From positions 744,001-808,000 of the forward strand of contig NZ_CP022752.1 of the NCBI RefSeq assembly GCF_002263515.1: a DNA stretch of 64,000 nucleotides, read 5' to 3'. Of the stretch, positions 17,778-26,803 are shown piece after piece; position 1 is the stretch's first letter; each line of letters opens with the position of its first letter. The translations under genes and the position numbers were made by a program. The notes under the pieces were generated by a model that was not told the DNA's origin, made no database searches, and was given only the letters and a program-made list of their open reading frames with translations. This DNA comes from Actinopolyspora erythraea. GTDB lineage: Bacteria > Actinomycetota > Actinomycetes > Mycobacteriales > Pseudonocardiaceae.

Positions 17778-18116
17778 TCAGTTCGACGCGGCCGAGGTCT
17801 GCGCCTGGTTTCCGGAGGAACTCGACTCCGAGGAGCCGCCGGAACTCCCGTTCGACGAGTCGGATCCGTTGGACCCGGAGCCCGTGGTGGAGCCGTTCCC
17901 CGAACCGGAGGAGGAGCTCGACTCGCTCGACGAGTTCGAGCCACGGCTGTCGGTGCGGTAGAACCCGCTGCCCTTGAAGACGACGCCCACCGCGTTGAAC
18001 TTCTTCCGCAGCCTGCCCGCGCACTCCGGGCACTCGCTGAGCGAGTCCTCGCTCAGCGACTGGAAGGTCTCGAAATCGTGCCCGCAGGCGGTGCAGGCGT
18101 ACTGGTAAGTGGGCAC
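17778..18116 (-). CDS. FmdB/Ruc-like zinc-ribbon chaperone with Ser/Gly-rich tail
   Basis: 112 residues. The N-terminal FmdB zinc ribbon PTYQYACTACGHDFETFQS ... CPECAGRL carries two CxxC pairs, then KFNAVGVVFKGSGFYRTD. After that about 50 residues of Ser, Gly, Asn and Thr are plainly disordered. GTG 18116 (MPTYQY) is preferred because it matches the family start and has GGAGG ten bases upstream; ATG 18125 is the alternative. Order with the cyclo-ligase and galU matches M. tuberculosis Rv0991c, reported as a redox-regulated chaperone (Ruc) whose cysteines sense oxidation and whose disordered tail aids holding of unfolded proteins. A CIRCE-like operator lies 88 bases upstream, consistent with heat-shock control. 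Confidence 0.85.
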   Translation of the reverse strand: MPTYQYACTACGHDFETFQSLSEDSLSECPECAGRLRKKFNAVGVVFKGSGFYRTDSRGSNSSSESSSSSGSGNGSTTGSGSNGSDSSNGSSGGSSESSSSGNQAQTSAASN

Positions 18117-18203
18117 GGGTCTCATACCTCCGGAATCGGACGGCGACGCGCGACGGCGTCGCGCTCGGTGACACACGTGGTGCCGGGTCCCCGGACACGG
18201 AAA

Positions 18204-18230
18204 TTGGCACTCGGCCTTGGAGAGTGCCAA
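18204..18230. promoter_or_regulatory. CIRCE-like operator (HrcA site)
   Basis: TTGGCACTC-N9-GAGTGCCAA is a perfect nine-base dyad with a nine-base spacer. It differs from the CIRCE consensus TTAGCACTC-N9-GAGTGCTAA only by one symmetrical change in each arm. It lies upstream of the FmdB/Ruc-like gene, read leftwards from 18116. HrcA repression relieved by heat is the expected control. Confidence 0.85.
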
Positions 18231-18341
18231 CACGATGATGCGGTACGGCGGGGCGTCGACGCAATCGGGCCTGTGTCACAATGCGACGTCGATAATGTCA
18301 CGTGCCCGGACGTGTCCGGTGGGGGCGCCCCGCCGCGTGAA

Positions 18342-18938
18342 TCACACCGGTAGGCGGGTGAATCCCCGCTCGGGGGTGATGACTCCGGCGACGCGCACGT
18401 CGTGTGACTCGGCGGGCAACCGTTCGACGAACTCGGAGTCGCGGACCACAGCCGTGAGCTCGGCCGACTCGTCGGCCAGCGGCAACGTCCGGTCGTAGAA
18501 ACCGGCGCCCTTGCCCAAGCGTACCCCGTCGCGGTCGACGGCCAGTGCCGGTACCAGTACCGCCCCGGCCTCCGAGACGGCCCGCACGCCCAGGTGGGGA
18601 GTGCTCGGTTCCAGCAGCCCGTAGGTGGCGCGCCGAAGCGAGTCCGGACCGTGGTACTCGGCCCATTCCAACGGGTTCCTGCCCGCCACCACGGGAAGCA
18701 GCACCCGGTGCCCCCGTGCCACGAGCTCGTCGAGCAGCTCCGGCGATCCCGGCTCGGAGCCCACCGGAACGTAGGCGCAGACCGTGCCGATCCCGGCCTC
18801 GGCCAGCCAACCGAGTATCCCAGTCCGCAGCGCGCGGTTCTCCTCGGCGCGGGCCGGTTCGGAGAGGGCGTCGCGTTCCGAGCTCAGACTGCGCCGCCAC
18901 TGTTCTTTCCGGTTCAGTTCATCAGCTGAGAGCGTCAC
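18342..18938 (-). CDS. 5-formyltetrahydrofolate cyclo-ligase
   Basis: 198 residues. MTHFS converts 5-formyl-THF to 5,10-methenyl-THF using ATP. Family features are RRSLSSERDALSEP near the start, VCAYVPVGSEPGSPELL, and the hallmark GVRLGKGAGFYDRTLP ATP-binding loop followed by the C-terminal HDVRVAGVITPERG. It is divergent from galU with only 38 bases between start codons, so the promoters overlap. Its place between the FmdB gene and galU is the same as Rv0992c in mycobacteria. Confidence 0.92.
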   Translation of the reverse strand: MTLSADELNRKEQWRRSLSSERDALSEPARAEENRALRTGILGWLAEAGIGTVCAYVPVGSEPGSPELLDELVARGHRVLLPVVAGRNPLEWAEYHGPDSLRRATYGLLEPSTPHLGVRAVSEAGAVLVPALAVDRDGVRLGKGAGFYDRTLPLADESAELTAVVRDSEFVERLPAESHDVRVAGVITPERGFTRLPV

Positions 18939-18976
18939 AGCGACGAAGGGTAGTCAATATCGCTAGGCTCGCGTTT

Positions 18977-19900
18977 ATGAGTAGCCTGACGAGCTCGCAG
19001 GCGGCTGCGGCATTCCGCACCGCGATCGTTCCAGCGGCGGGTCTGGGAACTCGCTTTCTGCCGACCACGAAATCCGTGCCCAAGGAGCTGCTGCCGGTCG
19101 TCGACACGCCGGGCATCGAGCTGGTCGCCTCCGAGGCGGCCGAGGCGGGCGCCGACCGGCTGGTCGTTGTCACCGCTCCGGACAAGCGCTCGGTGATCGA
19201 GTACTTCCAGCCCCAGCCGGAACTGGAAGCGACCCTGGAGGCGAGGGACAAGCGACAATTGCTGCGCAAGGTGCGCAGAGGTCCGGAACTGATCACCGCC
19301 GAATCCGCGATCCAGGACAAGGCGCTGGGACTGGGGCACGCCGTGGCGTGCGCCGAGTCGAACCTGGGCGAGGACGAGGACGCGGTGGCGGTGCTGCTTC
19401 CCGACGACCTGGTCTACCCCGAGGACGCCGACGAGGCGGGTGTGCTGACCAGGATGTCCGAGATACGTGACCGCTACGGCGGCAGTGTGCTGTGCGCCTT
19501 CGACATACCCCCCGAGCAGACCACCTCCTACGGTGTGTTCAACGTTTCGGACACCGAGGAGTCCGACGTCAAACGGGTGCACGGCATGGTGGAGAAGCCC
19601 GCCCCGGCGGAAGCGCCCTCCAACCTCGCCGCCGCGGGTCGGTACCTGCTGGACCGAGGGATATTCGACGCGTTGCGGCGCATCGAACCGGGTGCCGGCG
19701 GTGAACTGCAACTGACCGATGCCGTAGCGTTGCTGATCGCGGAGGGGCACCCGGTTCACGTCGTGGTCCACCGTGGGACGCGACACGATCTGGGAAATCC
19801 CGGCGGTTTCCTGAAAGCCGCGGTTGACTTCGCGCTACGGGACTCCGAGTACGGGACCGACCTGCGGGAGTGGCTGGGCGAACGGCTGAACCGGAGCTGA
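18977..19900 (+). CDS. galU: UTP-glucose-1-phosphate uridylyltransferase
   Basis: 307 residues. The nucleotidyltransferase signature is IVPAAGLGTRFLPTTKSVPK (20 residues, starting near 17), followed by IEYFQPQPELE, QDKALGLGHAVACAE, LPDDLVYPED and VEKPAP. It makes UDP-glucose from UTP and glucose-1-phosphate for cell-wall polymers and trehalose. ATG 18977 starts in the expected place; further upstream the frame is the antisense of the cyclo-ligase gene. galT at 12822 uses its product. Confidence 0.94.
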   Translation: MSSLTSSQAAAAFRTAIVPAAGLGTRFLPTTKSVPKELLPVVDTPGIELVASEAAEAGADRLVVVTAPDKRSVIEYFQPQPELEATLEARDKRQLLRKVRRGPELITAESAIQDKALGLGHAVACAESNLGEDEDAVAVLLPDDLVYPEDADEAGVLTRMSEIRDRYGGSVLCAFDIPPEQTTSYGVFNVSDTEESDVKRVHGMVEKPAPAEAPSNLAAAGRYLLDRGIFDALRRIEPGAGGELQLTDAVALLIAEGHPVHVVVHRGTRHDLGNPGGFLKAAVDFALRDSEYGTDLREWLGERLNRS

Positions 19901-19965
19901 CTTCCGTACCCGCGGTCCCGTGTTCGTACCGGTCAACAGTGTCTTCGCCGAAGAGGTCGACAGCC

Positions 19966-21189
19966 ATGAGATCAGTTGATGAGCAGCTTGCACGGGTACT
20001 CGCGGCCGCCGTGCGGCCTTCACCTGTTCGGGTGGCGATAGCGGAGGCGCAGGGACTGTTGTGCGCGGAGGAGGTGGTGGCCGAGCGGGCGCTGCCGGGC
20101 GCCGACCAGGCCGCCGTGGACGGCTACGCGGTCCGCGGCGTCGACGTGCGTCACGCCGACAGCGAGCCGGTGGAGCTGCCCGTCGTGGGCGAGGTGGCCG
20201 CCGGTTCACGGCAGCCCCGCCGGCTGCAGCCGGGACAGACGGTCTACGTGGCTACCGGGGCGCCGTTGCCGACCCTGTCCGACGCGGTGGTCCCCGCGTC
20301 GGACACCGACCAGCACCCCGCCAAGGTCACGATCTGGCGTTCGGTGCCTTCGGCCGCCTTCGTCCGGCGTGAGGGCGCGGACGTGCGCTCCGGTGACGTC
20401 GCGGTACGCCGCGGGACGGCGATCGGTCCGGCCCAGGTGGGGCTGCTGGCCGCCATCGGCCGAAGCAAGGTGCTGGTGCACCCCAGGCCACGGGTGTCGT
20501 TGATCTCGTTGGGGCCCGAGCTGGTCGATGTGGACCGTACTCCGGGCGCGGGCCAGATCTACGACGTGAACTCCTACGCGCTGGCGGCGGCGGCCAGGGA
20601 CGCGGGCGCCGATGTGACCAGGGTCGGGATCGTCGATTCCGACCCCCGGCGCCTGCGCGAGGTGGTGGAGGGCAGGCTGCTGCTTTCCGAGGTGGTGGTC
20701 ATAGCGGGTGCCTCGGGGGGTTCGGCCGGCGCCGAGGTCCGGTCCTGCCTGGAGGAGCTGGGCGATCTCGACACCACGCGAGTGGCCATGCACCCCGGCT
20801 CCACCCAGGGTTTCGGGCGCCTCGGTCCCGACCGGGTGCCCACCTTCCTGCTGCCCGCCAATCCCGTGAGCGCTCTCGTCGTCTTCGAGGTGTTGGTCCG
20901 GCCGTTGCTGCGCTCGGCGCTGGGCAAGGCCAATCCGCACCGGCGTGCCATCTCGGCGGAGCTGGTCTCGCCGGTCTCCTCCACCAAGGGACGGCGCGGT
21001 TTCGTGCGTGGCAGGCTGTTGCGGGACTCCGAGGGCGGCTCCTACCTGGTGCAGCCCGTGGGAGGTTCCGGTGAACACCTGTTGGCCTCGCTGGCCGAGG
21101 CCAACTGTCTGATGGTGCTGGACGAGGACGTCACCCAGGCGGTAGCGGGGGAGCGGCTCCAGGTCAGTTTCCTGTCCCAGCGGTCCTGA
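19966..21189 (+). CDS. MoeA-family protein, probably the gephyrin-like division protein Glp
   Basis: 407 residues with MoeA domain order. An N-terminal region has LPGADQAAVDGYAVRG. The middle beta domain (ATGAPLPTLSDAVVP) precedes the MPT-binding core with IYDVNSYALAAAARDAGADV, VVIAGASGGSAGAEV and FLLPANPVSALVVFEV. A C-terminal beta-barrel ends the protein. Classical MoeA inserts molybdenum into molybdopterin. In Corynebacterium the homologue in the order moeA-like, rimJ, glpR is Glp, which binds FtsZ and the membrane receptor GlpR. The same order occurs here, so a division role is likely. The core loop GASGGSAGAE replaces the usual TGGxSxGxxD, so the aspartate expected of active MoeA is not evident, supporting a non-catalytic role. 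Confidence 0.85.
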   Translation: MRSVDEQLARVLAAAVRPSPVRVAIAEAQGLLCAEEVVAERALPGADQAAVDGYAVRGVDVRHADSEPVELPVVGEVAAGSRQPRRLQPGQTVYVATGAPLPTLSDAVVPASDTDQHPAKVTIWRSVPSAAFVRREGADVRSGDVAVRRGTAIGPAQVGLLAAIGRSKVLVHPRPRVSLISLGPELVDVDRTPGAGQIYDVNSYALAAAARDAGADVTRVGIVDSDPRRLREVVEGRLLLSEVVVIAGASGGSAGAEVRSCLEELGDLDTTRVAMHPGSTQGFGRLGPDRVPTFLLPANPVSALVVFEVLVRPLLRSALGKANPHRRAISAELVSPVSSTKGRRGFVRGRLLRDSEGGSYLVQPVGGSGEHLLASLAEANCLMVLDEDVTQAVAGERLQVSFLSQRS

Positions 21190-21269
21190 GGCAGCGGTGG
21201 TCCCGGAAGAGTCCGAGCGGGGCCCACTTCGACGGTCAGTGTGACGACCGATGGGAGCCGGTAGTCGTT

Positions 21270-21935
21270 ATGACGGGAGCTGTCCCGGAGTTCGAGCTCG
21301 CTGAGGGGAGACACCCCGGTTGGCCCGCCAGGCTCGGCCCGTTGCTGGTGACGGCGGGCAGGGTGGCGTTGCGCCCGCCCAGGCTGCGGGACGCGGCCGC
21401 GTGGAGTGAGGTGCGGCTTCGGGACAGGGACTACCTGCGGCGTTGGGAGCCCACGGGTGGTGACTGGAACCAGCGCAACACGAGCACCGCCTGGTTCGGG
21501 CAGTGGGGCGCGCTGCGCAGGATGGCCAGGCGCGGCCACGTGCTGCCGTTCGTCATAACCCTGGACGGCGCGCTGGTGGGGCAGCTCACGGTCGGAAACA
21601 TCATCCGTGGTGCTCTCCGCTCGGGCTGGATCGGTTACTGGGTCTCCCAGTCGAGTGCGGGCGCGGGAGTGGCCACCACCGCCGTGGCCATGGCGGTGGA
21701 TCACTGCTTCGGGTCCGTCGGGCTGCACCGGCTGGAGGCCACGGTACGACCGGAGAACTCCCCCAGCGTTCGCGTGCTGGAGAAGTCCGGGTTCCGGCGC
21801 GAGGGGTTGTTCGAACGCTACCTGGATGTCGCGGGCGCCTGGCGTGATCACTGGGTCTATGCGCTGACCAGGGAGGAGATCCCGGAGGGGGCGGTGACCG
21901 CGCTGATCCGCGCGGGGCGGGCCGAGCGGCCCTGA
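21270..21935 (+). CDS. RimJ-like GNAT acetyltransferase
   Basis: 221 residues. The GNAT fold is of the RimJ/RimL kind: VALRPPRLRDAAAWSEVRLRD at the start, LVGQLTVGNIIRG, GYWVSQSSAGAGVATTAVAM holding the acetyl-CoA loop, LHRLEATVRPENSPSVRVLE and GFRREGLFERYLDVAG. Such enzymes acetylate the N-terminal alanine of ribosomal proteins or small molecules; the substrate here is unknown. It stands between moeA/glp and glpR as in mycobacteria (Rv0994-Rv0996). Confidence 0.88.
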   Translation: MTGAVPEFELAEGRHPGWPARLGPLLVTAGRVALRPPRLRDAAAWSEVRLRDRDYLRRWEPTGGDWNQRNTSTAWFGQWGALRRMARRGHVLPFVITLDGALVGQLTVGNIIRGALRSGWIGYWVSQSSAGAGVATTAVAMAVDHCFGSVGLHRLEATVRPENSPSVRVLEKSGFRREGLFERYLDVAGAWRDHWVYALTREEIPEGAVTALIRAGRAERP

Positions 21936-22296
21936 CGGGGTTCGCCGCCGGTCCCGGTCGGGCTTCGTGCCGTGGGGCGGAGGCGAGCGGGCGGCGGGTC
22001 CTGCGGTCCGGTGAAAGCTGGTTCCGCGCCGGGCCGGGGTGGTGTTTCCCCGGATGTGCTCTGATGATGTTGTGTACTGGTGATCACACGATCTCATTAG
22101 GGATCGCTGGTCCTTCCAGGTGAAATCGATCTACGGAAAATGATCACTGCGGGTCGTAATTTCCCCCGTTCGTGGGATTTTCGTGCGTGCTCGGAGCGAG
22201 CTCGGTTCGGCGTGGCTCCAAGACAGCGATGAGCGTTCTGGATAACGTGGACAGTGCAGGTGTGTGCCGCCGTTTGCCAGGGGGAGGTGGCAGGGT
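21936..22296. other. Intergenic region between rimJ-like gene and glpR
   Basis: This 361-base stretch is clearly AT-richer from about 22060 to 22160 and probably holds the glpR promoter. It contains ATCACACGATCTCATTAGGGAT and similar mixed sequence but no convincing dyad. No gene is supported on either strand. Confidence 0.45.
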
Positions 22297-23112
22297 GTGC
22301 TCAGCGCACTGATTTTCGTGGGGTTGGCAGCGGCTTGGCTCATCGTTCTGGTGCCCATGTTCGTCCGCCGCGGCCGGCGAGACTCACGTACGACGGACGC
22401 CGCGCTGAACTCGCGAGTGGTTCGACGGGGTGGACAGTCCCGGGCCGGGGCGGGTGGAGCGAGCGGCAGTGGAAGCAAGGAGGCGCTCACGATGCCTGAC
22501 AGCACAGCGGGCAAGGCCCGCTCGGCAGCCGCGCGGGAGGACACGGAGGCGACCGACGTCGACGACGAGTTCGACGCTCCCGAGCGGGAGCGGTGGCGGG
22601 GCCTGGACGGTGACGACGCCAGAACCGGGCGGCGTTATCGACCGGGTCGCGGCGGGTTCGACCCGGACGCGGCCGCGCTGGCGGCGCGTACCAAGTACGC
22701 GCGCAGACAGCGGGTCGTGCTCGCCATGCTCGCCGTGGCGGTGGTGACCGCCGTCCTGGCCGGGCTGCTCTGGCCGGTGCTGTGGTGGGTGCACGGGCTC
22801 ACTGATCTGCTGCTGGTCGGCTACCTGGGATACCTGCGCAAGCAGGTGCGGATCGAGGAGGACGTTCGCAACCGAAGGCTCGCCCGGTTGTCCGGTGAGT
22901 CCGACGCGTCACGCGGTGAGTCCGCCGCCTCTGCCGACCCCGACGTTCCGGACGAGGAGTTCACCCCGGAGATGGAGACGTCTTCGGAGTCGCGCTCCGG
23001 GCGGGCACACTCCGATGACGCCGAGGTGCTCGACATCGACGACGAGGATCCCGAGTTCGACGAACTCGACGACAGGTTGTGGCAACCGTACCGCCGTGCG
23101 GTGGGAGAATAA
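22297..23112 (+). CDS. GlpR/SepX-type divisome membrane protein
   Basis: 271 residues. GTG 22297 follows GGGGGAGG at nine bases and opens directly into the membrane helix LSALIFVGLAAAWLIVLVPM, the diagnostic start of this family. An acidic cytosolic linker follows, then two more helices at about 145-190 (VVLAMLAVAVVTAVLAGLLW and HGLTDLLLVGYLGYL) and a strongly acidic C-terminal tail. In Corynebacterium GlpR is the membrane receptor for the gephyrin-like Glp; in Streptomyces the homologue SepX supports sporulation septation and links to FtsZ. The order with the MoeA-like and RimJ genes supports this identification. Confidence 0.82.
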   Translation: MLSALIFVGLAAAWLIVLVPMFVRRGRRDSRTTDAALNSRVVRRGGQSRAGAGGASGSGSKEALTMPDSTAGKARSAAAREDTEATDVDDEFDAPERERWRGLDGDDARTGRRYRPGRGGFDPDAAALAARTKYARRQRVVLAMLAVAVVTAVLAGLLWPVLWWVHGLTDLLLVGYLGYLRKQVRIEEDVRNRRLARLSGESDASRGESAASADPDVPDEEFTPEMETSSESRSGRAHSDDAEVLDIDDEDPEFDELDDRLWQPYRRAVGE

Positions 23113-23203
23113 CGTCCGACGGCGGATGGGTGGGGGGTGTGCTCATCCGCCTGAGACGGTTGCTATGCTAGTCGCGCACTCGGTCGGAAGGCCGGGAGCG
23201 CCA

Positions 23204-23276
23204 GGGGCTGTAGCGCAGTTGGTAGCGCGTCTCGTTCGCATCGAGAAGGTCCGGGGTTCGATTCCCCGCAGCTCCA
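23204..23276 (+). tRNA. tRNA-Ala (anticodon CGC)
   Basis: A 73-base cloverleaf. The acceptor is GGGGCTG/CAGCTCC with discriminator A, the D stem GCGC/GCGC, the anticodon stem TCTCG/CGAGA with loop TTCGCAT (anticodon CGC), and the T stem CGGGG/CCCCG with loop TTCGATT. CCA is not encoded. TATGCT about 35 bases upstream could serve as a -10 element. Confidence 0.95.
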
Positions 23277-23292
23277 CCGAAGGATCGTGGTT

Positions 23293-23334
23293 CACGGGGC
23301 TGGTGCCGGAGTCGGCATCGGCCCCGTGTTTTTT
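23293..23334 (+). terminator. Rho-independent terminator after tRNA-Ala
   Basis: CACGGGGC and GCCCCGTG form the base of a hairpin, with GGTGCCG/CGGCATC extending it across GAGT, and TTTTTT follows directly. This is a classical intrinsic terminator 16 bases past the tRNA. Confidence 0.9.
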
Positions 23335-24184
23335 CGTTTGACCGTTCGGCTGTTCACCCCTCGGGGGAGCGAAGAGCCCGGACGGCTTCCCCGCCGGGGT
23401 TTCCGAGCTGGGCAGCGCTGACGCTTCGCCCCATCGAACCCCGTGGGGGCTCGAGCGGCGGAACATTCCGCCGTCGCCGGGCAGCGCCGACCGGATGAGG
23501 CCGGTCCAGCGTGGTCCGGGGCGCTCGGCCCCATCGGTGGCGAACATCCACGGAGCCCGGGATTCGGCGGTGCCGCCCGGAAGCCCCGTGGCCCGGGGGC
23601 TCGACACGGTGACCCCCTCCTGTGCGGAGCCGTCCCTTGTCCTTTCGGGCTCGTTCGGTTACTCCCGTGCCGCCTCGCGGAGCGCGATATCACCTGTGGT
23701 GCCCGATTCCACTACGTGTCGTAGCTCGCCCCGGTTGACACGATCAGTGCCCTTCCGCGTGTCCCGATTTGCTCCGCTCCGGATACGGGAGTGCACTGGG
23801 GGTATGGGGCACGGCGGTATGCCGGTACACGAGAGTTCACCCCCGGCCGGTCGGCCGACAGCGGGGCCGAGCTCGCCGGGGCGGAGGTGTGTGATCCGTG
23901 AGGGAACGACGGCGAACGGGTGGGCGGCTCGTCCCGTCCCTGACCGGTGCCGTCCCGGTGGGTGTCGCCGCTTCGTCGGTGCGGCCCACCGAGTAGCTCG
24001 GAGGTGTGCCGGGTAGTGCGCCGTTCGCTTCGAACCCGACGCGAGTACGGCGTGCAGCTGATCACCAGGGTCGAGGTCGTCTCGCCCGGTCGTCGGTGAG
24101 CGCGGCAGCCCGGTCCCGTCGCGGGTCCGGCTCGACGAGCGTGATCAACCCGCCTCTCGAATCCACCACGAGGAGGCAACAGCA
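23335..24184. other. 850-base region upstream of catalase without a supported gene
   Basis: Frames on both strands are open in places but are arginine/serine-rich, lack ribosome-binding sites and resemble no family. Actinobacterial katA genes often follow a Fur-like regulator; none is present. The catalase promoter is presumably within the last 150 bases. I see no convincing operator. Confidence 0.5.
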
Positions 24185-25648
24185 GTGACGCAAGAGAAGC
24201 CGAAACCCCCGACGACCACGGACGCCGGGATTCCGGTCGAGAGCGACGAGCACTCGTTGACGGTCGGGCCCAACGGGCCGATCCTGCTGCAGGACAACTA
24301 CCTCATCGAGCAGATGGCGCAGTTCAACCGGGAGCGGATCCCGGAGCGCCAGCCGCACGCCAAGGGCAACGGCGCGTTCGGCAGGTTCGTCGTCACCAAC
24401 GACGTCAGCGCCTACACCAAGGCGTCCGTGTTCCAGCCGGGCACCGAGACGGAGATGATGATCCGTTTCTCCACGGTCGCCGGTGAGCGCGGCAGCCCGG
24501 ACACCTGGCGCGACCCGCGCGGTTTCGCGGTGAAGTTCTACACCAGCGACGGCAACTACGACATGGTCGGCAACAACACGCCGGTGTTCTTCGTCCGCGA
24601 TCCCATGAAGTTCCAGCACTTCATCCGCTCCCAGAAGCGCCGCGCGGACACGAACTCGCGCGACAAGAACATGCAGTGGGACTTCTGGACGCTCTCGCCG
24701 GAGTCGGCACACCAGGTCACCTGGCTGATGGGTGACCGGGGGATCCCGAGGACCTGGCGGCACATGAACGGCTACTCCAGCCACACCTACATGTGGATCA
24801 ACGCGCTGGGCGAGAAGTTCTGGGTCAAGTACCACTTCAAGACGGACCAGGGCATCGACTTCCTCACCCAGCAGGAGGCCGATCACCTGGCGGGCGCGGA
24901 CGGTGACTACCACCAGCGGGACCTGTTCCAGTCGATCGAGAACGGAAACTACCCGAGCTGGACGCTGTACGTGCAGATCATGCCGTTCGCCGAGGCCGAG
25001 ACCTACCGGTTCAACCCCTTCGACCTGACCAAGGTGTGGCCGCACGGGGACTACCCCCTCACCGAGGTGGGGAGGATGACCCTGGACCGCAATCCGACCG
25101 ACCACCACACCGAGATCGAGCAGGCCGCCTTCGAGCCGAACAACCTGGTTCCGGGGGTCGGTCCGAGCCCGGACAAGATGCTGCTGGCCCGGTTGTTCTC
25201 CTACGCCGACGCCCACCGGGCCCGGTTGGGAGCCAACTACAAGCAGATTCCGGTGAACTCGGCCGAGGTTCCCGTCCACAGCTACAGCAAGGACGGCAGC
25301 ATGCGGATCGAGAAGGTGTCGGACCCGGTGTACGCGCCGAACTCCTACGGTGGTCCCGAGGCGGACACGGACCGGTTCGGCGAGCCCGCCGGTTGGTACA
25401 CCAGCGGGCAGATCGTGCACGAGGCCTACACCCCGCGCCGGGACGACGACGACTTCGGCCAGGCGGGCACGCTGGTGCGCGAGGTGATGGACGACGCCGC
25501 GCGCGAGCGGCTGGTCAACAACGTCGCCGGGCACCTGCTCGACGGTGTCACCGAGCCGATCCTGCAGCGCGCCTTCGAGTACTGGCGCAACATCGACGAG
25601 GACATCGGAAAGCGGATCGAGCGGGCGGTCCGCAACCACAACGGCTGA
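24185..25648 (+). CDS. katA: Haem catalase, small-subunit type
   Basis: 487 residues. It decomposes H2O2 to water and oxygen. Catalytic His58 is in [12 protein letters not shown], the distal-pocket asparagine (about 131) in [14 protein letters not shown], and the proximal haem ligand Tyr340 in [14 protein letters not shown]. The NADPH-region segment SSHTYMWIN is present. The length is typical of clade-3 small-subunit catalases. GTG 24185 follows GAGGAGG at eight bases. It appears monocistronic and is followed by other peroxide- and thiol-related genes. Confidence 0.96.
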   Translation: MTQEKPKPPTTTDAGIPVESDEHSLTVGPNGPILLQDNYLIEQMAQFNRERIPERQPHAKGNGAFGRFVVTNDVSAYTKASVFQPGTETEMMIRFSTVAGERGSPDTWRDPRGFAVKFYTSDGNYDMVGNNTPVFFVRDPMKFQHFIRSQKRRADTNSRDKNMQWDFWTLSPESAHQVTWLMGDRGIPRTWRHMNGYSSHTYMWINALGEKFWVKYHFKTDQGIDFLTQQEADHLAGADGDYHQRDLFQSIENGNYPSWTLYVQIMPFAEAETYRFNPFDLTKVWPHGDYPLTEVGRMTLDRNPTDHHTEIEQAAFEPNNLVPGVGPSPDKMLLARLFSYADAHRARLGANYKQIPVNSAEVPVHSYSKDGSMRIEKVSDPVYAPNSYGGPEADTDRFGEPAGWYTSGQIVHEAYTPRRDDDDFGQAGTLVREVMDDAARERLVNNVAGHLLDGVTEPILQRAFEYWRNIDEDIGKRIERAVRNHNG

Positions 25649-25904
25649 CCGTTCGGTTCCTCTCCTCGCGTGCTGGTATTCGGCACGTCCCGCTGCCCGG
25701 GCTGCCCGGGGCGCCCCGGTTCGACCGGAGCGCCCTGGGCGCTTCTCGCCCCGGGCTAGGTCGGGGATTCGGCGGGAAATCGACGTAACCCACACCGCCC
25801 GGCCGCACCGGAGCGGCGAGCTCGCGGGAGATCGCGGTGCCCCGGCTGGCGCGGAATCCTCCGAAACCTCCCAGGCCGTGATGGTTCGGCTCTACTGTGT
25901 ACCC

Positions 25905-26708
25905 ATGGGTGTACTGGACCACGAGCGCTACTGCTCGGAGATCGTCACGCAGGCCAGGCTGCTGGGGAAGGTGGTAGGGGGCGCCGCGCCGAGCACGGGC
26001 GTGCCGACCTGTCCGGACTGGAACCTGGAGCAGCTGATGCTGCACCTCGGTGGGCAGTACCGCTGGGTGGAGCGGATCGTGCGCACCCGCGACCAGGTGG
26101 AGATCTGTGCCGCCCATGCCGAGGGCAACCCCGAGCCCACGGGGCAGGATTCGGCTTCCCTCGGGGCGTGGTTGGTCGAGGGTGCCGAGGGGCTCGTCTC
26201 GGAACTGCGCGCCGCCGGGCCGGACGCGGTGGTGTGGAACCCGGTCGAGGGGGTGGAGCCGAGCGCGCTGTCCTGGGCGCGCCGGATGACGCACGAGACG
26301 CTGCTGCACCGGGCCGACGCGAGTTTCGCGACCGGGGCGGAGTACGCCCCCGAACCGGAGATCGCGGTGGACGCGTTGGACGAGTGGATGCTGCTGTGCG
26401 CGCTGCCGGGGTTGTCGCGCGCCGATCCCGAGCTGCGGCGGCTGCGCTGCGACGGCAACACGGTACACCTGCACGCCACCGACGTGCCCGACGAGCTCGC
26501 GGCGGAGTGGCTGGTCGACCTCACCGGAGAGTCGATCACCTGGCGGCGTGCGCACGAGAAGGCGACGGTGGCGCTGCGCGGGTCGCTGACGGGATTGCTG
26601 CTGGCCGTCTATCTGCGAAAGCCGTTGTCCGATTCGGACCTCGAATTCTTCGGTGACACCGAGCTGCTGCGCGGCTGGTTGGAGCGCGTCACCGGCTGGT
26701 TCCGCTAG
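25905..26708 (+). CDS. MDMPI (maleylpyruvate isomerase)-family mycothiol-dependent protein
   Basis: 267 residues. The N-terminal DinB-like helical domain has TGVPTCPDWNLEQLMLHLGG, RMTHETLLHRADA and the metal-site histidines expected of mycothiol-dependent enzymes, followed by a small C-terminal domain from about 170 (HLHATDVPDELAAEW). Members use the actinobacterial thiol mycothiol in isomerase or transferase reactions; the substrate here is unknown. It follows katA on the same strand after about 255 bases that include GC-rich hairpins, so it probably has its own promoter. Confidence 0.82.
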   Translation: MGVLDHERYCSEIVTQARLLGKVVGGAAPSTGVPTCPDWNLEQLMLHLGGQYRWVERIVRTRDQVEICAAHAEGNPEPTGQDSASLGAWLVEGAEGLVSELRAAGPDAVVWNPVEGVEPSALSWARRMTHETLLHRADASFATGAEYAPEPEIAVDALDEWMLLCALPGLSRADPELRRLRCDGNTVHLHATDVPDELAAEWLVDLTGESITWRRAHEKATVALRGSLTGLLLAVYLRKPLSDSDLEFFGDTELLRGWLERVTGWFR

Positions 26709-26803
26709 GTGCCGCGCGCTTCGGTGACCGTGCGGTTCGGTGGTTGTGCGGACGCGTCGCCGGAGATCGGCGCCGCGCTCCCGCGCGACGCCGAGCCGCG
26801 CGG

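Noticed and set aside
23712..24179. Possible gene upstream of katA on the minus strand
   Set aside because: Low-complexity Arg/Ser/Pro translation, no ribosome-binding site and no recognisable domain; the Fur-like regulator sometimes found here is absent.
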